A DNA stretch of 64,000 nucleotides. Origin: Idiomarina loihiensis. GTDB lineage: Bacteria > Pseudomonadota > Gammaproteobacteria > Enterobacterales > Alteromonadaceae. The notes below the pieces were generated by a model, which did no database searches, was not told where the DNA came from, and was given only the letters and a program-made list of their open reading frames with translations. Positions 17,786 to 27,024 of the stretch are shown in pieces (the stretch's first letter is position 1; each line of letters begins with the position of its first letter). Location: positions 2,294,001-2,358,000 of the forward strand of contig NZ_CP074112.1 in the NCBI RefSeq assembly GCF_024584785.1, given 5' to 3'. The position numbers were made by a program, and so were the translations under genes.

Positions 17786-18775
17786 TTAATTCTCAGCAGA
17801 AACTTCAACGCGGTTACGGCCCTTATGCTTCGCCTCATAAAGAGCTCGATCAGCACGTTGCAAGACCGCTACTAAATCATCCTCTACAAGCATACTGGTC
17901 ACCCCAATACTCATGGTGACCTGACCATGAGCCCAACCAGTCTGTTCAACCAGTTCGCGAATGCGCTGTGCGGCTTGTTCAGCTTCAGCCAAACTTGCCC
18001 CGCTTACAATCAATGCAAACTCTTCACCACCAATGCGGGCAACCGTATCGATAGCACGCGTCTGCTCGGCTAAGACTTGTCCCATCCGCCGTAACACAAC
18101 ATCGCCCTCAGCATGCCCAAAATTATCGTTTATCGATTTAAAATGATCGATATCCATCACCAGCAACGCAGCACTGGCATAGCCACGTTTTACCTTTTCC
18201 AACTCAAGCTCTAATTGCTGCTCAAAGGTGCGTCGATTTGCCAGTTGGGTTAATGAGTCTGTGGTTGCTAAACGTTCTAACTGTTTATTTAGTTCAGTTA
18301 ATTGCTGATGTTTGTGTTCTAGTTCAGCCCGCGCACGCTCTAATTCTGCCACCACCAGTTGCTTCTCTCGTAGCGCACGCTCAGCTTCCTTTTTTGCTGC
18401 TACTAGCTGGTCTTCAAAGATAAAGCGCCGGTGAATCGGCAGTAACACCATAACAAAGCCATTGTTCGCTGCGGGTAATTTGACGGCGTTCACTAATACT
18501 GGCAATTCATTATTTTGTTTATCTTTTAAACGAAGGTACATCTCTTCAACGGTACCTTGATGCTGCATCAGCTGAAAAACATGCGTCAAAAAAAACAGTT
18601 TCCCAGCACCCGAGAACAGCTTATCAATCGACTGCCCCATTAGCTCATTTACTTGGTAGGCAAGTAACTCTAATAAAGGCTGGTTGATATCTACTATTTG
18701 GCGCTCGGCGTTGATTGCCAATAATCCTACTGGCACCTGTTGTGGATTAAAAAAATCAGACACAGTACTTGTCAT
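17786..18775 (-). CDS. PAS-GGDEF diguanylate cyclase coupled to an RsbQ-like hydrolase
   Basis: 329 residues. An N-terminal PAS domain (about 10-125; GLLAINAERQIVDINQPLLE, later GTVEEMYLRLKDK) resembles the PAS of RsbP-type proteins. A coiled coil follows (about 130-175; REKQLVVAELERARAELEHK), then a GGDEF domain with RIGGEEF and an upstream inhibitory RAID (I-site). It should make cyclic-di-GMP and be product-inhibited. The preferred start at 18775 overlaps the hydrolase stop as ATGA; an in-frame ATG at 18787 is the alternative. No membrane segment is present, so it is cytosolic. Confidence 0.92.
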   Translation of the reverse strand: MTSTVSDFFNPQQVPVGLLAINAERQIVDINQPLLELLAYQVNELMGQSIDKLFSGAGKLFFLTHVFQLMQHQGTVEEMYLRLKDKQNNELPVLVNAVKLPAANNGFVMVLLPIHRRFIFEDQLVAAKKEAERALREKQLVVAELERARAELEHKHQQLTELNKQLERLATTDSLTQLANRRTFEQQLELELEKVKRGYASAALLVMDIDHFKSINDNFGHAEGDVVLRRMGQVLAEQTRAIDTVARIGGEEFALIVSGASLAEAEQAAQRIRELVEQTGWAHGQVTMSIGVTSMLVEDDLVAVLQRADRALYEAKHKGRNRVEVSAEN

Positions 18776-19596
18776 CTCAAGAGGCACTCAATGATCTTAT
18801 CGCGCACTAATTGCGGTGAACTAACATGGGGATAGTGGCCACTGCAGCCGATTTTTGCAGTATCGCAATGGGGAATTCTAGCTGCCATATAATCAATCAC
18901 AGCAGTAGGTACAATCACATCAACGTCGCAATATAAGATACTCACGGGCACGGTAATTTGTGGTAGTAGTGAACGGTTGTCACTCAAAAAAACCAATTCA
19001 GCAAAGCGTCTTGAGATTGCTGGATCGGCGTTAGCAAAACTCTGTCGCAATTGCTCACTCAATTCTGGTCGGTGACTATTTTTCATCACAATCGGCGCCA
19101 AATAGCCAGCCCATTCAAAATGATTACGCTCCATTAAACTCAATAGCTCGTTAATCTCATCTAACTTGAAGCCGCCCTGATAATTATCAGTATCCAAATA
19201 GCGCGGAGAAGGCCCAATCGCAATAATCTGGCGAAATAAGTCAGGTCGCTTGATGGATGCGAGCATGCCTATCATGCCACCAACGGAATGCCCGACATAA
19301 TGAATAGGGCCGCACTCAAGCGCTTCAATGACTGCAATAAGATCGTTGACATAGCCGGTGAAACTTGAATAGGTTTCAGCATCATAATAACTAAAGTCAG
19401 AACGACCGCAGCCGCAAAAATCAAAGGTAACGGGGGCTATTGATGAAGGTAATTCGGCCAACAGCGGGGTCCAAATAAGCTGATCGCAACCAAAGCCATG
19501 CCCGAAGAGCACCCTGGTGGGTACCGAGTCATTAGGGTTTACCTGCTGGACATGTTGGGTAACGCAGTAACGTGACAGTATCTGATTAGCGGGCAT
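18772..19596 (-). CDS. RsbQ-like alpha/beta hydrolase (KAI2/D14 family)
   Basis: 274 residues from the ATG at 19596. Starting here puts ILSR five residues in, exactly as in Bacillus RsbQ; the longer start at 19632 has no ribosome site. RsbQ landmarks are FGHGFGCDQLIW, the nucleophile GHSVGGMIGMLAS, GPSPRYLDT, the Asp in CDVDVIVP and His in SGHYPHV. RsbQ activates the PAS-containing phosphatase RsbP in the Bacillus energy-stress pathway, probably by supplying a small ligand. Here the overlapping partner is a PAS-GGDEF protein, so the output would be cyclic-di-GMP (inference). Confidence 0.92.
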   Translation of the reverse strand: MPANQILSRYCVTQHVQQVNPNDSVPTRVLFGHGFGCDQLIWTPLLAELPSSIAPVTFDFCGCGRSDFSYYDAETYSSFTGYVNDLIAVIEALECGPIHYVGHSVGGMIGMLASIKRPDLFRQIIAIGPSPRYLDTDNYQGGFKLDEINELLSLMERNHFEWAGYLAPIVMKNSHRPELSEQLRQSFANADPAISRRFAELVFLSDNRSLLPQITVPVSILYCDVDVIVPTAVIDYMAARIPHCDTAKIGCSGHYPHVSSPQLVRDKIIECLLR

Positions 19597-19697
19597 TGGC
19601 AATCTCTTGTCGATAACTTTATGTTTAAACATAGAGTTTTATGAGCGAGATTGCCAGTTTAACCTGTACTAGCTGAGTAGCAAGCACTCAACCCTGA

Positions 19698-20993
19698 TTA
19701 ATGTAGCTTCAAGCGCGGCCGCAACCGTCGGCTTAAGCCCTTGATCAGCATAAATAAGAAGGTTTTAAAATAGCCATGTACCGCCACTTGATGCATACGA
19801 TACAAACTCTTGTACATAATACGCGCCAACCAGCCCTCAACTTTCATGGCACCCTTGGTTAAGTTCCCCATCAGACTACCAACTGCGGTGTAGCTTGATA
19901 ACGACACCAATGAACCATGATCTTTGTAAACAAAAGTACGCAAGGGTTTATGCTTTTGCTTTGCAACAATATTGGTATAGGCGGTGGCCGCCATCTGATG
20001 CGCAGACTGAGCTCGTGGTGGAACCCTAGACCCATCAGCTTGGGTAAATGCTGCACAATCACCTATCACAAACACATCGTCATTGGTGCTGGCTTGCAAG
20101 GTCGGCTTAACCACGATCTGATTGGCTCGATTGGTTTCAAAACCTGGTAATTTAGCTAGAAAATCGGGGGCCTTTACACCAGCAGCCCATACTTTAATAC
20201 TAGCTTCGATGAGTTCGCCTGAGTTAGTTATCAAGCCTTGTTCTGTTACTTCAACCACTTGCGTATTATCACAAATACGCACGCCTAATTTTTCTAGCTC
20301 TTGTTGCGCAGCTGCAGCAATACGCTCCGGTAGCGCGGGTAAAATACGTGGCCCGGCTTCAACCAAGGTGATTTGCAGTTTATTTAACTCAAAGTCAGCA
20401 AACCCATACGACCTAATCAGTTCTGCTGATTTAAATAGCTCAGCAGAAAGCTCGACTCCGGTCGCTCCACCGCCCACGATGGCTACTTTTAAAGGACGTG
20501 GATAGCGCTCAGCTTGCAGCGATAAGAATTTATTCATGAGGCGATGGTGAAAACGCACCGCTTGTTTGACACTATCTAGGAAGTAACAATGCTGACCGGC
20601 ACCTTTAGTACCGAAATCATTGGTGACGGAGCCAATGGCTAATACCAGTGTGCTATATGGCAGCTCACGGGCAGCAACGATTTGCTGTCCTTGATCATCA
20701 GTAATAGCAGCGAGTTTAATTAAACGTGCGGTTGTATCGATATCATTCAATTCACCTGGTAAGAAGTTAAAACCAGCGTGAGCAGCCTGAACCCGATAAT
20801 CGACACCATCAATGTCTGCATCAAGGGCGCCCGCTGCTACTTCATGAAGTAGCGGTTTCCAGACATGGGTTAGATTGCGGTCGATTAAAGTGACCGAAAT
20901 CTTTTTATTATTACGGTACTTCTTGCCAAGTTTGGTGGCTAACTCGAGGCCGCCGGCACCACCACCGACGATAATAATATGCTGGGTATCCAT
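19698..20993 (-). CDS. ndh: Type II NADH dehydrogenase (NDH-2)
   Basis: About 431 residues. FAD-binding IIIVGGGAGGLELA is at the N-terminus, the NADH Rossmann motif VGGGATGVELSAEL near 175 and VFVIGDCAAF near 305, with an amphipathic Arg/Lys-rich C-terminus suited to membrane binding. It oxidises NADH and reduces quinone without pumping protons. The start is uncertain: a TATAAT-like -10 (just before an ATG at 21023) argues for the internal ATG at 20993. It is followed by no obvious partner gene. Confidence 0.92.
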   Translation of the reverse strand: MDTQHIIIVGGGAGGLELATKLGKKYRNNKKISVTLIDRNLTHVWKPLLHEVAAGALDADIDGVDYRVQAAHAGFNFLPGELNDIDTTARLIKLAAITDDQGQQIVAARELPYSTLVLAIGSVTNDFGTKGAGQHCYFLDSVKQAVRFHHRLMNKFLSLQAERYPRPLKVAIVGGGATGVELSAELFKSAELIRSYGFADFELNKLQITLVEAGPRILPALPERIAAAAQQELEKLGVRICDNTQVVEVTEQGLITNSGELIEASIKVWAAGVKAPDFLAKLPGFETNRANQIVVKPTLQASTNDDVFVIGDCAAFTQADGSRVPPRAQSAHQMAATAYTNIVAKQKHKPLRTFVYKDHGSLVSLSSYTAVGSLMGNLTKGAMKVEGWLARIMYKSLYRMHQVAVHGYFKTFLFMLIKGLSRRLRPRLKLH

Positions 20994-21073
20994 GAGAGCT
21001 AATAAGGCTAGGAACAAGTGCATAAATTATACGCCTGTTACTAGCCCAATATAAGCGCTTTTATTGCCTTATG

Positions 21074-21685
21074 TTAAGCAGGTTTAAAAGCAATAAACTG
21101 ACACACCGCACCAGCACCTGTGTGGCCAGTTCCTTCATGTAGCGAACGTACTAGCTCCTGGCTATGGGTAACCTCAAAGCTTTGAAAAGCTTCATAAAAC
21201 TCTGCTGCTGTTAGCATAAGGTCTGCACTTGGTGGGCCGCCTGTACCCCGCCCTAGCTGAGCAGGAGTGTAACATTCGGCCAGAAACCAACCGCCGGGCT
21301 TGAGAGTTTTTGCTATCTGCTCGTACAAGAAAGGACGATGGGCACGGGGTAAATGACAAAAAATCATGACGACACCATCATATGCCTGTTCTGGAAGCTC
21401 TGTTTTACTCAAGTCAGCCCACTCAGTGGTAATGGTAACCTGCTCAGCTTGCGCCAAGCGCTGCGCTTTCTGCAAACCAACTTGTGAAATATCTAAAGCC
21501 GTTGCATGAGCACCTAACTTAGCTAAATAGACACTGTTACGCCCCTCACCATCGGCTAAGCAAAGGATGTTAGCTGGCTGTTTTCCATGCTCCAATAGGC
21601 TTGCGGCATGGTCTCGTAAAAAGTCATTCGGTTCGGTACCGTAGTGATAATCTTCTTTACTGTAACGTTCATCCCACTGATTCAT
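21074..21685 (-). CDS. Class I SAM-dependent methyltransferase (TehB-like)
   Basis: 203 residues. The N-terminal WDERYSKEDYHYGTEPNDFL is typical of a TehB/thiopurine-methyltransferase-like group. SAM motif I is LCLADGEGRNSVYLA near 45 and the acidic LDIS near 65; a late LKPGGWFLAE follows. It overlaps the cupin gene by an ATGA junction, so the two are translationally coupled. Substrates could be tellurite-like oxyanions or small molecules; not resolvable. Confidence 0.87.
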   Translation of the reverse strand: MNQWDERYSKEDYHYGTEPNDFLRDHAASLLEHGKQPANILCLADGEGRNSVYLAKLGAHATALDISQVGLQKAQRLAQAEQVTITTEWADLSKTELPEQAYDGVVMIFCHLPRAHRPFLYEQIAKTLKPGGWFLAECYTPAQLGRGTGGPPSADLMLTAAEFYEAFQSFEVTHSQELVRSLHEGTGHTGAGAVCQFIAFKPA

Positions 21686-22374
21686 TCTAACAACCTCATT
21701 GCTGTAACTTTTGCTGACTCATCAGCTAAGGGTAAATGGCCCGTTTTAACTAAGATGATGGTTTCTTGCTCAACAAAAGGCGTGTGTTGGCTCATGTGCG
21801 GGCTACGCAGCCAGCAGCCCGCTGGATAGCGACCATGTTCATCCATAAACTCTCCGGTTAATACGAAAATTTCTTCACCACCAAAGTGACGATGAGGTTT
21901 AAACACCTCTCCCGCTGGCCATTTGACTAAAGCTGTGTGCTGCGTGGCAAAACTATGTAGTGGCATCACCTTTAAGCCGCCTTGCCCTGGCAACCATTGC
22001 CCAGTTTGGGTTTGAATTCGCACGGAGGCGAGATCGGCAGGATCAAATTGATGGAGTTTTACCAATAAAGTACAGCCCTGCTCGCTGTAGGGTGCATGAG
22101 CGGACCCTGGCGGATTACGAATGTAGGTACCAGCTGGGTAATCTCCGTTTTCATCTGAGAAGACACCCTCAAGCACCAGAATTTCTTCACCTAATGGGTG
22201 TTGATGAGTATTGAAACGCGCCCCAGCAGCATATCTTACAATGCTGCTGGCTCGCCCTCGTTCAGCTTCTTCGCGTTCTAGTAATTTCCGTTCCACCCCT
22301 GCGGCTGGACTTGGTTGCCAAGCCTGTGCATGGGTATCAATCACCACGCGTTGCGAAAAATCCATGTGTAACAT
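21682..22374 (-). CDS. Bicupin protein (ChrR-type cupin)
   Basis: About 230 residues with two similar cupin domains. The first has HQHPLGEEILVLEG and the second HRHFGGEEIFVLTG, each with the His/Glu metal ligands, and each is followed by YPAG and a late histidine. The domain type is that of the ChrR anti-sigma factor's C-terminal cupin, but no zinc-binding anti-sigma N-domain or ECF sigma gene is present. The start is uncertain: a TTG at 22380 has AAGG 6 nt upstream, the ATG at 22374 is used here, and 22365 is also possible. It is operonic with the methyltransferase. Confidence 0.85.
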   Translation of the reverse strand: MLHMDFSQRVVIDTHAQAWQPSPAAGVERKLLEREEAERGRASSIVRYAAGARFNTHQHPLGEEILVLEGVFSDENGDYPAGTYIRNPPGSAHAPYSEQGCTLLVKLHQFDPADLASVRIQTQTGQWLPGQGGLKVMPLHSFATQHTALVKWPAGEVFKPHRHFGGEEIFVLTGEFMDEHGRYPAGCWLRSPHMSQHTPFVEQETIILVKTGHLPLADESAKVTAMRLLE

Positions 22375-22446
22375 AACCAATAACTACCTTATACCGGTTG
22401 CGATGTTTGCGGTAGCTTCAATATACCCTGCAACGGCGGTTTAAGA

Positions 22447-23622
22447 TCAGCGGCCGATAAGCGCTCGACCCATGGATCGCCACGATGGTTCTTTGCCGTA
22501 CATGGTAATGCCTAACGTAAATAATCTTACTGCTGCTGAACGAATAATATAGGTGGTTAAGAACAACACCACTAAACTACCGCTCCATTCCCACCAAGCA
22601 ACACCGCCATCAGCGACACGAATAGGCATCACCGCAAAGCTCGTTAACGGAAACCAACTTAAGATTTGTGCCAATAACCCTTGCGGGGTATCCATCACAC
22701 CAAAGCCCGCACCAACGAACAACGCAGGAATCAGCATCATGGCGCTACGCCCTGAATGATTAGGATCATCAATAGTAGCGGCAAAACCTGCCATCATCGC
22801 ATTAATCATAGCTAAGCCTAGCAGAGCAAATAACGTCGTAGCGACAAACAACTGCCAGCTCACTTCTGGATACGTCATCGCATCGCCAGCCACCACACTC
22901 ATCACTAACACCACCAACACAATCAAGATTAAAATTGTGGCCATGCTTTTCAAACAGTGCAGCGTAATACCAAGAATCTTGCCATCCATCCATTGGCTCG
23001 GGGTAATTAAGGTGAGCAACTGTTCAGTAACACGCTGTTGTTTTTCTTGCGTAATGGCCGTCATCATCAGACCAAAACTACCAAATACAGCAACCATGAT
23101 GCTTACCAGAATTAGCGTGGGTAAGGCTTTATTGGCAGAGCTTCGCGCCCGATCTTGGTTTTGCACTGCCACCACAAAACTTGGCGGTTGATTTAAAAAG
23201 GCGATCTGCTCCTCATTCAAAGCGAGGTCATTGAGCTTCTGCTGTTGCAAATAACTACTTATGGCCTGACTCATACGGTCTTGCCAACCAGCGTTACTTA
23301 ATACTGCCAACTCAGCGAGGTAACCTTGCTCGGCATCAGCGGTTATTGTCAGTACCCCAGCATAAGTTGTTCCCAGCTCTGTCATAGCTTTACTGGTGTT
23401 CGAGGCCGGCACCCAAGTAATGTTCTCTAGTTCTGGCATGGTCAGAGGCGCCACGACTGCAACTTGATGGGTCTCTTCTAAGGCAACTTTAAGTTGTCCC
23501 CAACCTATTGAAATAGCGAACAGCACTCCCATCAATACTAATGAAAAAACCTCTTGCTTCCATTTAAAGAAGCGCCGAAATTCAAATCCGCCAATGCGTA
23601 AGATATGTTGCCATCGATTCAT
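22447..23622 (-). CDS. ABC-2 type transporter permease (NatB-like)
   Basis: 391 residues. One membrane helix near residue 25-40, a large extracytoplasmic segment, then a cluster of about five helices from near 170 (TLILVSIMVAVFGSFGLMM onward). EKQQRVTEQLLTLITP matches the coupling region of Na+-efflux or multidrug ABC-2 permeases. Its start overlaps the ATPase stop as ATGA. Substrate unknown; the NatAB resemblance suggests ion or drug export. Confidence 0.88.
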   Translation of the reverse strand: MNRWQHILRIGGFEFRRFFKWKQEVFSLVLMGVLFAISIGWGQLKVALEETHQVAVVAPLTMPELENITWVPASNTSKAMTELGTTYAGVLTITADAEQGYLAELAVLSNAGWQDRMSQAISSYLQQQKLNDLALNEEQIAFLNQPPSFVVAVQNQDRARSSANKALPTLILVSIMVAVFGSFGLMMTAITQEKQQRVTEQLLTLITPSQWMDGKILGITLHCLKSMATILILIVLVVLVMSVVAGDAMTYPEVSWQLFVATTLFALLGLAMINAMMAGFAATIDDPNHSGRSAMMLIPALFVGAGFGVMDTPQGLLAQILSWFPLTSFAVMPIRVADGGVAWWEWSGSLVVLFLTTYIIRSAAVRLFTLGITMYGKEPSWRSMGRALIGR

Positions 23623-24533
23623 GCTTGCACCGCCTGAAGATAAAGTTCGTGAAGGTTTTGTTGCTGCGGACTAAATTGTTTTACTGGCGCCAGCTGTTGC
23701 AGTTGCTGTAGTAAGTCTGCAGCAACCAGCTGCTCGGTACAAACCAAGCGATAGCTGTATTCATCCACTTGAGTTACTTGGGTCACACCTACCAAAGCTT
23801 GTAATTGAGGGATAGTGACCGGCTGGGTAAATGCGACCTCTAGACTATGTTGCTGCTGTAATTGCTTACGCACTTCTGCCAAGCTGCCTTGAGCGATCAC
23901 TCGGCCTTTGTTCATCAGGACTAATTTATCGGCCATGCGCTCTACCAAAGCCATTTGGTGTGCGCTAAGAATCACAGTACAGCCCTGCCGTTTGAGTTCG
24001 TCTAATACGGTTAACACAAATTCTTGGTTAACCGGATCCAAACCCGAAAAGGGCTCATCCAGTACAACCAATTTGGGGTGATGCAACAAGGTAGCGATTA
24101 ATTGTACCTTCTGCTGATTTCCCTTCGATAACTGACGCATGGGCTCTTTGGCCCGCTCAGTTAAACTGAATCTTGCTAACCAGTGATCAATGTTTGCTGC
24201 CGCGGTAGCTTTAGGAAGCCCGCGTAAGCTTGCTATATACCGCAAGTTATCAAGCAAGGTGCGATCTTGATACAGCCCTCGATCCTCTGGTAAATAGCCA
24301 AAATCGCTGGTTTGTAATTGAGCTGCTTGCCCGCGATTAGCATCGCTGAAGTAGTGAATGCTACCACTATCTGGCCGGGTTAATCCCACCATCATTCGTA
24401 CTAAAGATGATTTGCCGGCCCCGTTGGGCCCAAGTAACGCGAGAATTTCGCCTCCAACTGCGGTTAAGCTGACTGCATCAACCGCTCGCACGGTTGCATA
24501 GTCTTTAACCACTTGTTCCACTTTAATTTGCAT
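23619..24533 (-). CDS. ABC transporter ATP-binding protein (NatA-like)
   Basis: 304 residues from the ATG at 24533 (AAGGA 8 nt upstream). Walker A is GPNGAGKSS, Q-loop region TSDFGYLPEDRGLY, signature LSKGNQQKVQ, Walker B LVVLDEPFSGLD and the H-loop SAHQM. The LSKGN signature and EDRGLY are typical of the NatA/DrrA exporters. It is the first gene of the pair with the permease. In-frame upstream starts as far as 24674 have no ribosome site. Confidence 0.9.
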   Translation of the reverse strand: MQIKVEQVVKDYATVRAVDAVSLTAVGGEILALLGPNGAGKSSLVRMMVGLTRPDSGSIHYFSDANRGQAAQLQTSDFGYLPEDRGLYQDRTLLDNLRYIASLRGLPKATAAANIDHWLARFSLTERAKEPMRQLSKGNQQKVQLIATLLHHPKLVVLDEPFSGLDPVNQEFVLTVLDELKRQGCTVILSAHQMALVERMADKLVLMNKGRVIAQGSLAEVRKQLQQQHSLEVAFTQPVTIPQLQALVGVTQVTQVDEYSYRLVCTEQLVAADLLQQLQQLAPVKQFSPQQQNLHELYLQAVQA

Positions 24534-24848
24534 GTAACAGGTCCTTGCTTTGGTGAGCAACTTATTTTTATAAGAATGATGGGTTGTCATCAGTAAAGTA
24601 CAATTATTCCATATTGCTGCAATGCTGCTATCAATAAAGCTGATTAAACTGTGTGCAAATGTTTCTAAAGTCATTAAAACTCAACGTGGTAAAAAGAAGA
24701 GTGGTAATGACTATAACTGCTAGCAAAATTATTCGCATTAATTTACTAAGATGGCGATTCAACTATACTAAAAGTGCCGTTCGCAATACCACTAAGGGTG
24801 TCAGCGAGAACAGCAAGTATTTCTATTCAGTAAAGGAAGGAATCCGTA

Positions 24849-26837
24849 ATGGCTAAAAAGACAATTGCGAAATTTGATATCTCGGCAACCGCACCAGAGG
24901 GTTTTGAACATGAGCCTGACGCAACAGGCGGTTTTTGGTGCCATAAACCGCTTAACACTTTGCCACCGGGGGATTTTATATCGCCCTATTCGCGTCATAA
25001 AACCTTACCAACTCCAGGAGTCGAAAAGCGTAAAGCGTGGATAATTGGTGGTGGTGTCGGGGGGCTTGCCGCGGCATTTTATTTAATTCGCGATGGTCAT
25101 ATGCCCGCCGAAAATATCACTATTTTAGAAGAAATGAGTGTAGAAGGCGGCTCTATGGATGGTGCGGGTAACCCTGAAGACGGTTACATCATTCGCGGTG
25201 GTCGTGAAATGAACTGGAACTACGACACCCTCTGGGATCTATTCCAGGACATTCCCTCCCTTGAACTTCCCGAAGAGTATTCTGTTCTCGATGAATACCG
25301 AATGATAAACGACAACGACCCAAATTACTCTAAGGCCCGTTTAATTAACAAGTCCGGCGAGATCCTTGACTCAGAAGACATGGGGCTGAGTAAATCTCAG
25401 CAATGGGAACTTATCCGCTTAATGCTGAAACGCAAGGAAGAGTTAGACGACACAAGCATTGAGGAATATTTCAGTGAAGGCTTTTTACAAAGCAACTTCT
25501 GGTTTTTATTCCGTACTATGTTTGCTTTTAAAAACTGCCACAGCCTGTTGGAAACCAAGCTCTATTTGCATCGTTTTCTGGACTCAATTGACGGCTTTGG
25601 TGACATGTCTGTTCTGCTTTTCCCTAAATACAATCAGTACGACACCTTTATAAAGCCACTGACCAATTTTCTGCGTGAAAAAGGAGTGAAATTTACCTTT
25701 GAAGCCAGAGTAGATGACCTTGATATGAGCTTTACCGGAGACAACAAGACGGTAACCGGAATTCAGGCCGTTGTTAAAGGTGAAGAGCAATATATTGAAG
25801 TTGGCAAGAATGATTTAGTGTTCGCCCTCACCGGATCAATGACTGAACAGACGGCTTATGCCGGTATGGATGATGCCCCGGAGATTAACTGTGAAAGGCA
25901 TGACCCGGGTAGCGAAAGTGGCTGGAACTTATGGAAGAACCTCGCCAAGAAATCTCCTGTTTTCGGTAAGCCAGAAAAATTTTATGGTGACGTAGACAAG
26001 TCTATATGGGAGTCGGCCACCCTTACCTGCAAGCCCTCCCCCCTTGTCGATAAACTGAAAACCTTATCAGTAAACGACCCATACTCCGGTCGAACCGTAA
26101 CCGGCGGCATAGTGACTTTTACTGACTCCAACTGGCTGTTAAGTGTTACCTGTAATCGCCAACCTCACTTCCCCGACCAACCAGACGATACCTTAGTTTT
26201 GTGGGTTTATGGTCTATTGATGGATAAGCAAGGCAACCGTATTAACAAAACTATGCCGGAATGTACCGGCAAAGAAATTCTGACCGAGCTTTGCCATCAT
26301 CTGGGTATTGAAGACCAGTTAGATGAGGTTATAGCCAACACCAAAATACGCATTGCGCTTATGCCTTACATTACCGCCCAGTTTATGCCCAGAGCAGCAG
26401 GCGACAGACCCAGAGTAGTGCCTGACGGCTGCACCAATTTAGGCCTAGTGGGGCAATTTGTAGAAACTCGCAATGACATAATATTCACCATGGAAGCCTC
26501 CATTCGCACCGCCCGTATTGGTGTGTATAAGCTGCTGAATATTCCCAAACAGGTGCCGGATATAAGCCCCACCCAATACGATATTCGCAACATTATAAAA
26601 GGTGCCAGAGCGCTCAATAGCAATAAGCCTTTTATTGGCGAGCGTATGTTGCATCGCTTACTCGACAAAACCTACTTTGCCCACATACTGCCGCCGCTGC
26701 CCGAACCGGAGGAGAAAAAGCAAACGCACTTTGAAGAAGAGCTAAGGGAACTGCTGGGTAAAGGCGGTGACTTAATACATAAATTTTCAAGCTGGGTTAA
26801 CTCGCTGAGGGAGAATTTTTCGAGCAAAGATAAATAG
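24849..26837 (+). CDS. ohyA: Oleate hydratase (MCRA/fatty acid double-bond hydratase family)
   Basis: 662 residues, slightly longer than the usual 590-650. FAD-dependent enzyme that adds water to cis-9 unsaturated fatty acids to give 10-hydroxy products; peripheral-membrane. The FAD motif [13 protein letters not shown] is near residue 66, followed by [12 protein letters not shown] and [17 protein letters not shown], strongly conserved in the family; the late [20 protein letters not shown] is also diagnostic. AAGGAAGGAA precedes the ATG. A rho-independent terminator follows directly. It probably detoxifies environmental fatty acids. Confidence 0.95.
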   Translation: MAKKTIAKFDISATAPEGFEHEPDATGGFWCHKPLNTLPPGDFISPYSRHKTLPTPGVEKRKAWIIGGGVGGLAAAFYLIRDGHMPAENITILEEMSVEGGSMDGAGNPEDGYIIRGGREMNWNYDTLWDLFQDIPSLELPEEYSVLDEYRMINDNDPNYSKARLINKSGEILDSEDMGLSKSQQWELIRLMLKRKEELDDTSIEEYFSEGFLQSNFWFLFRTMFAFKNCHSLLETKLYLHRFLDSIDGFGDMSVLLFPKYNQYDTFIKPLTNFLREKGVKFTFEARVDDLDMSFTGDNKTVTGIQAVVKGEEQYIEVGKNDLVFALTGSMTEQTAYAGMDDAPEINCERHDPGSESGWNLWKNLAKKSPVFGKPEKFYGDVDKSIWESATLTCKPSPLVDKLKTLSVNDPYSGRTVTGGIVTFTDSNWLLSVTCNRQPHFPDQPDDTLVLWVYGLLMDKQGNRINKTMPECTGKEILTELCHHLGIEDQLDEVIANTKIRIALMPYITAQFMPRAAGDRPRVVPDGCTNLGLVGQFVETRNDIIFTMEASIRTARIGVYKLLNIPKQVPDISPTQYDIRNIIKGARALNSNKPFIGERMLHRLLDKTYFAHILPPLPEPEEKKQTHFEEELRELLGKGGDLIHKFSSWVNSLRENFSSKDK

Positions 26838-26865
26838 CGGGTTAGGTTTTGTTTTTTGCACAAAA

Positions 26866-26890
26866 AAGCCGCTCGAATGAGCGGCTTCTT
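26866..26890 (+). terminator. Intrinsic terminator after oleate hydratase
   Basis: Perfect stem AAGCCGCTC / GAGCGGCTT with a GAAT loop, 28 bases after the stop codon, followed by TCTTAT. The A-run upstream makes it potentially bidirectional. Confidence 0.75.
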
Positions 26891-26920
26891 ATATGGAATT
26901 GGTGGAGCTGTTTATAAAAG

Positions 26921-26958
26921 CCTTTTGTAAACAACCGATCGATCAGGAATACAAAAGG
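26921..26958. repeat. Inverted repeat between oleate hydratase and the IS element
   Basis: CCTTTTGTA (26921-26929) and TACAAAAGG (26950-26958) are perfect 9-bp arms around a 20-nt spacer that contains GATCGATC. It lies 66 bp outside the IS left end. No T-run follows, so a terminator is unlikely. The surrounding 190 bp hold no gene. Confidence 0.5.
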
Positions 26959-27024
26959 TTTAAGGAATGCGAGCGATAACTTTTATTTCAAAGTCAAAAC
27001 CGGCTAACCAAGTCTCACGCAGTA

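Noticed and set aside
24653-24856. 67-codon ORF just upstream of and overlapping the oleate hydratase start
   Set aside because: Its stop overlaps the ohyA ATG by 8 nt, but its composition is basic and low in protein-like pattern, it has no ribosome site, and it matches no family I know.
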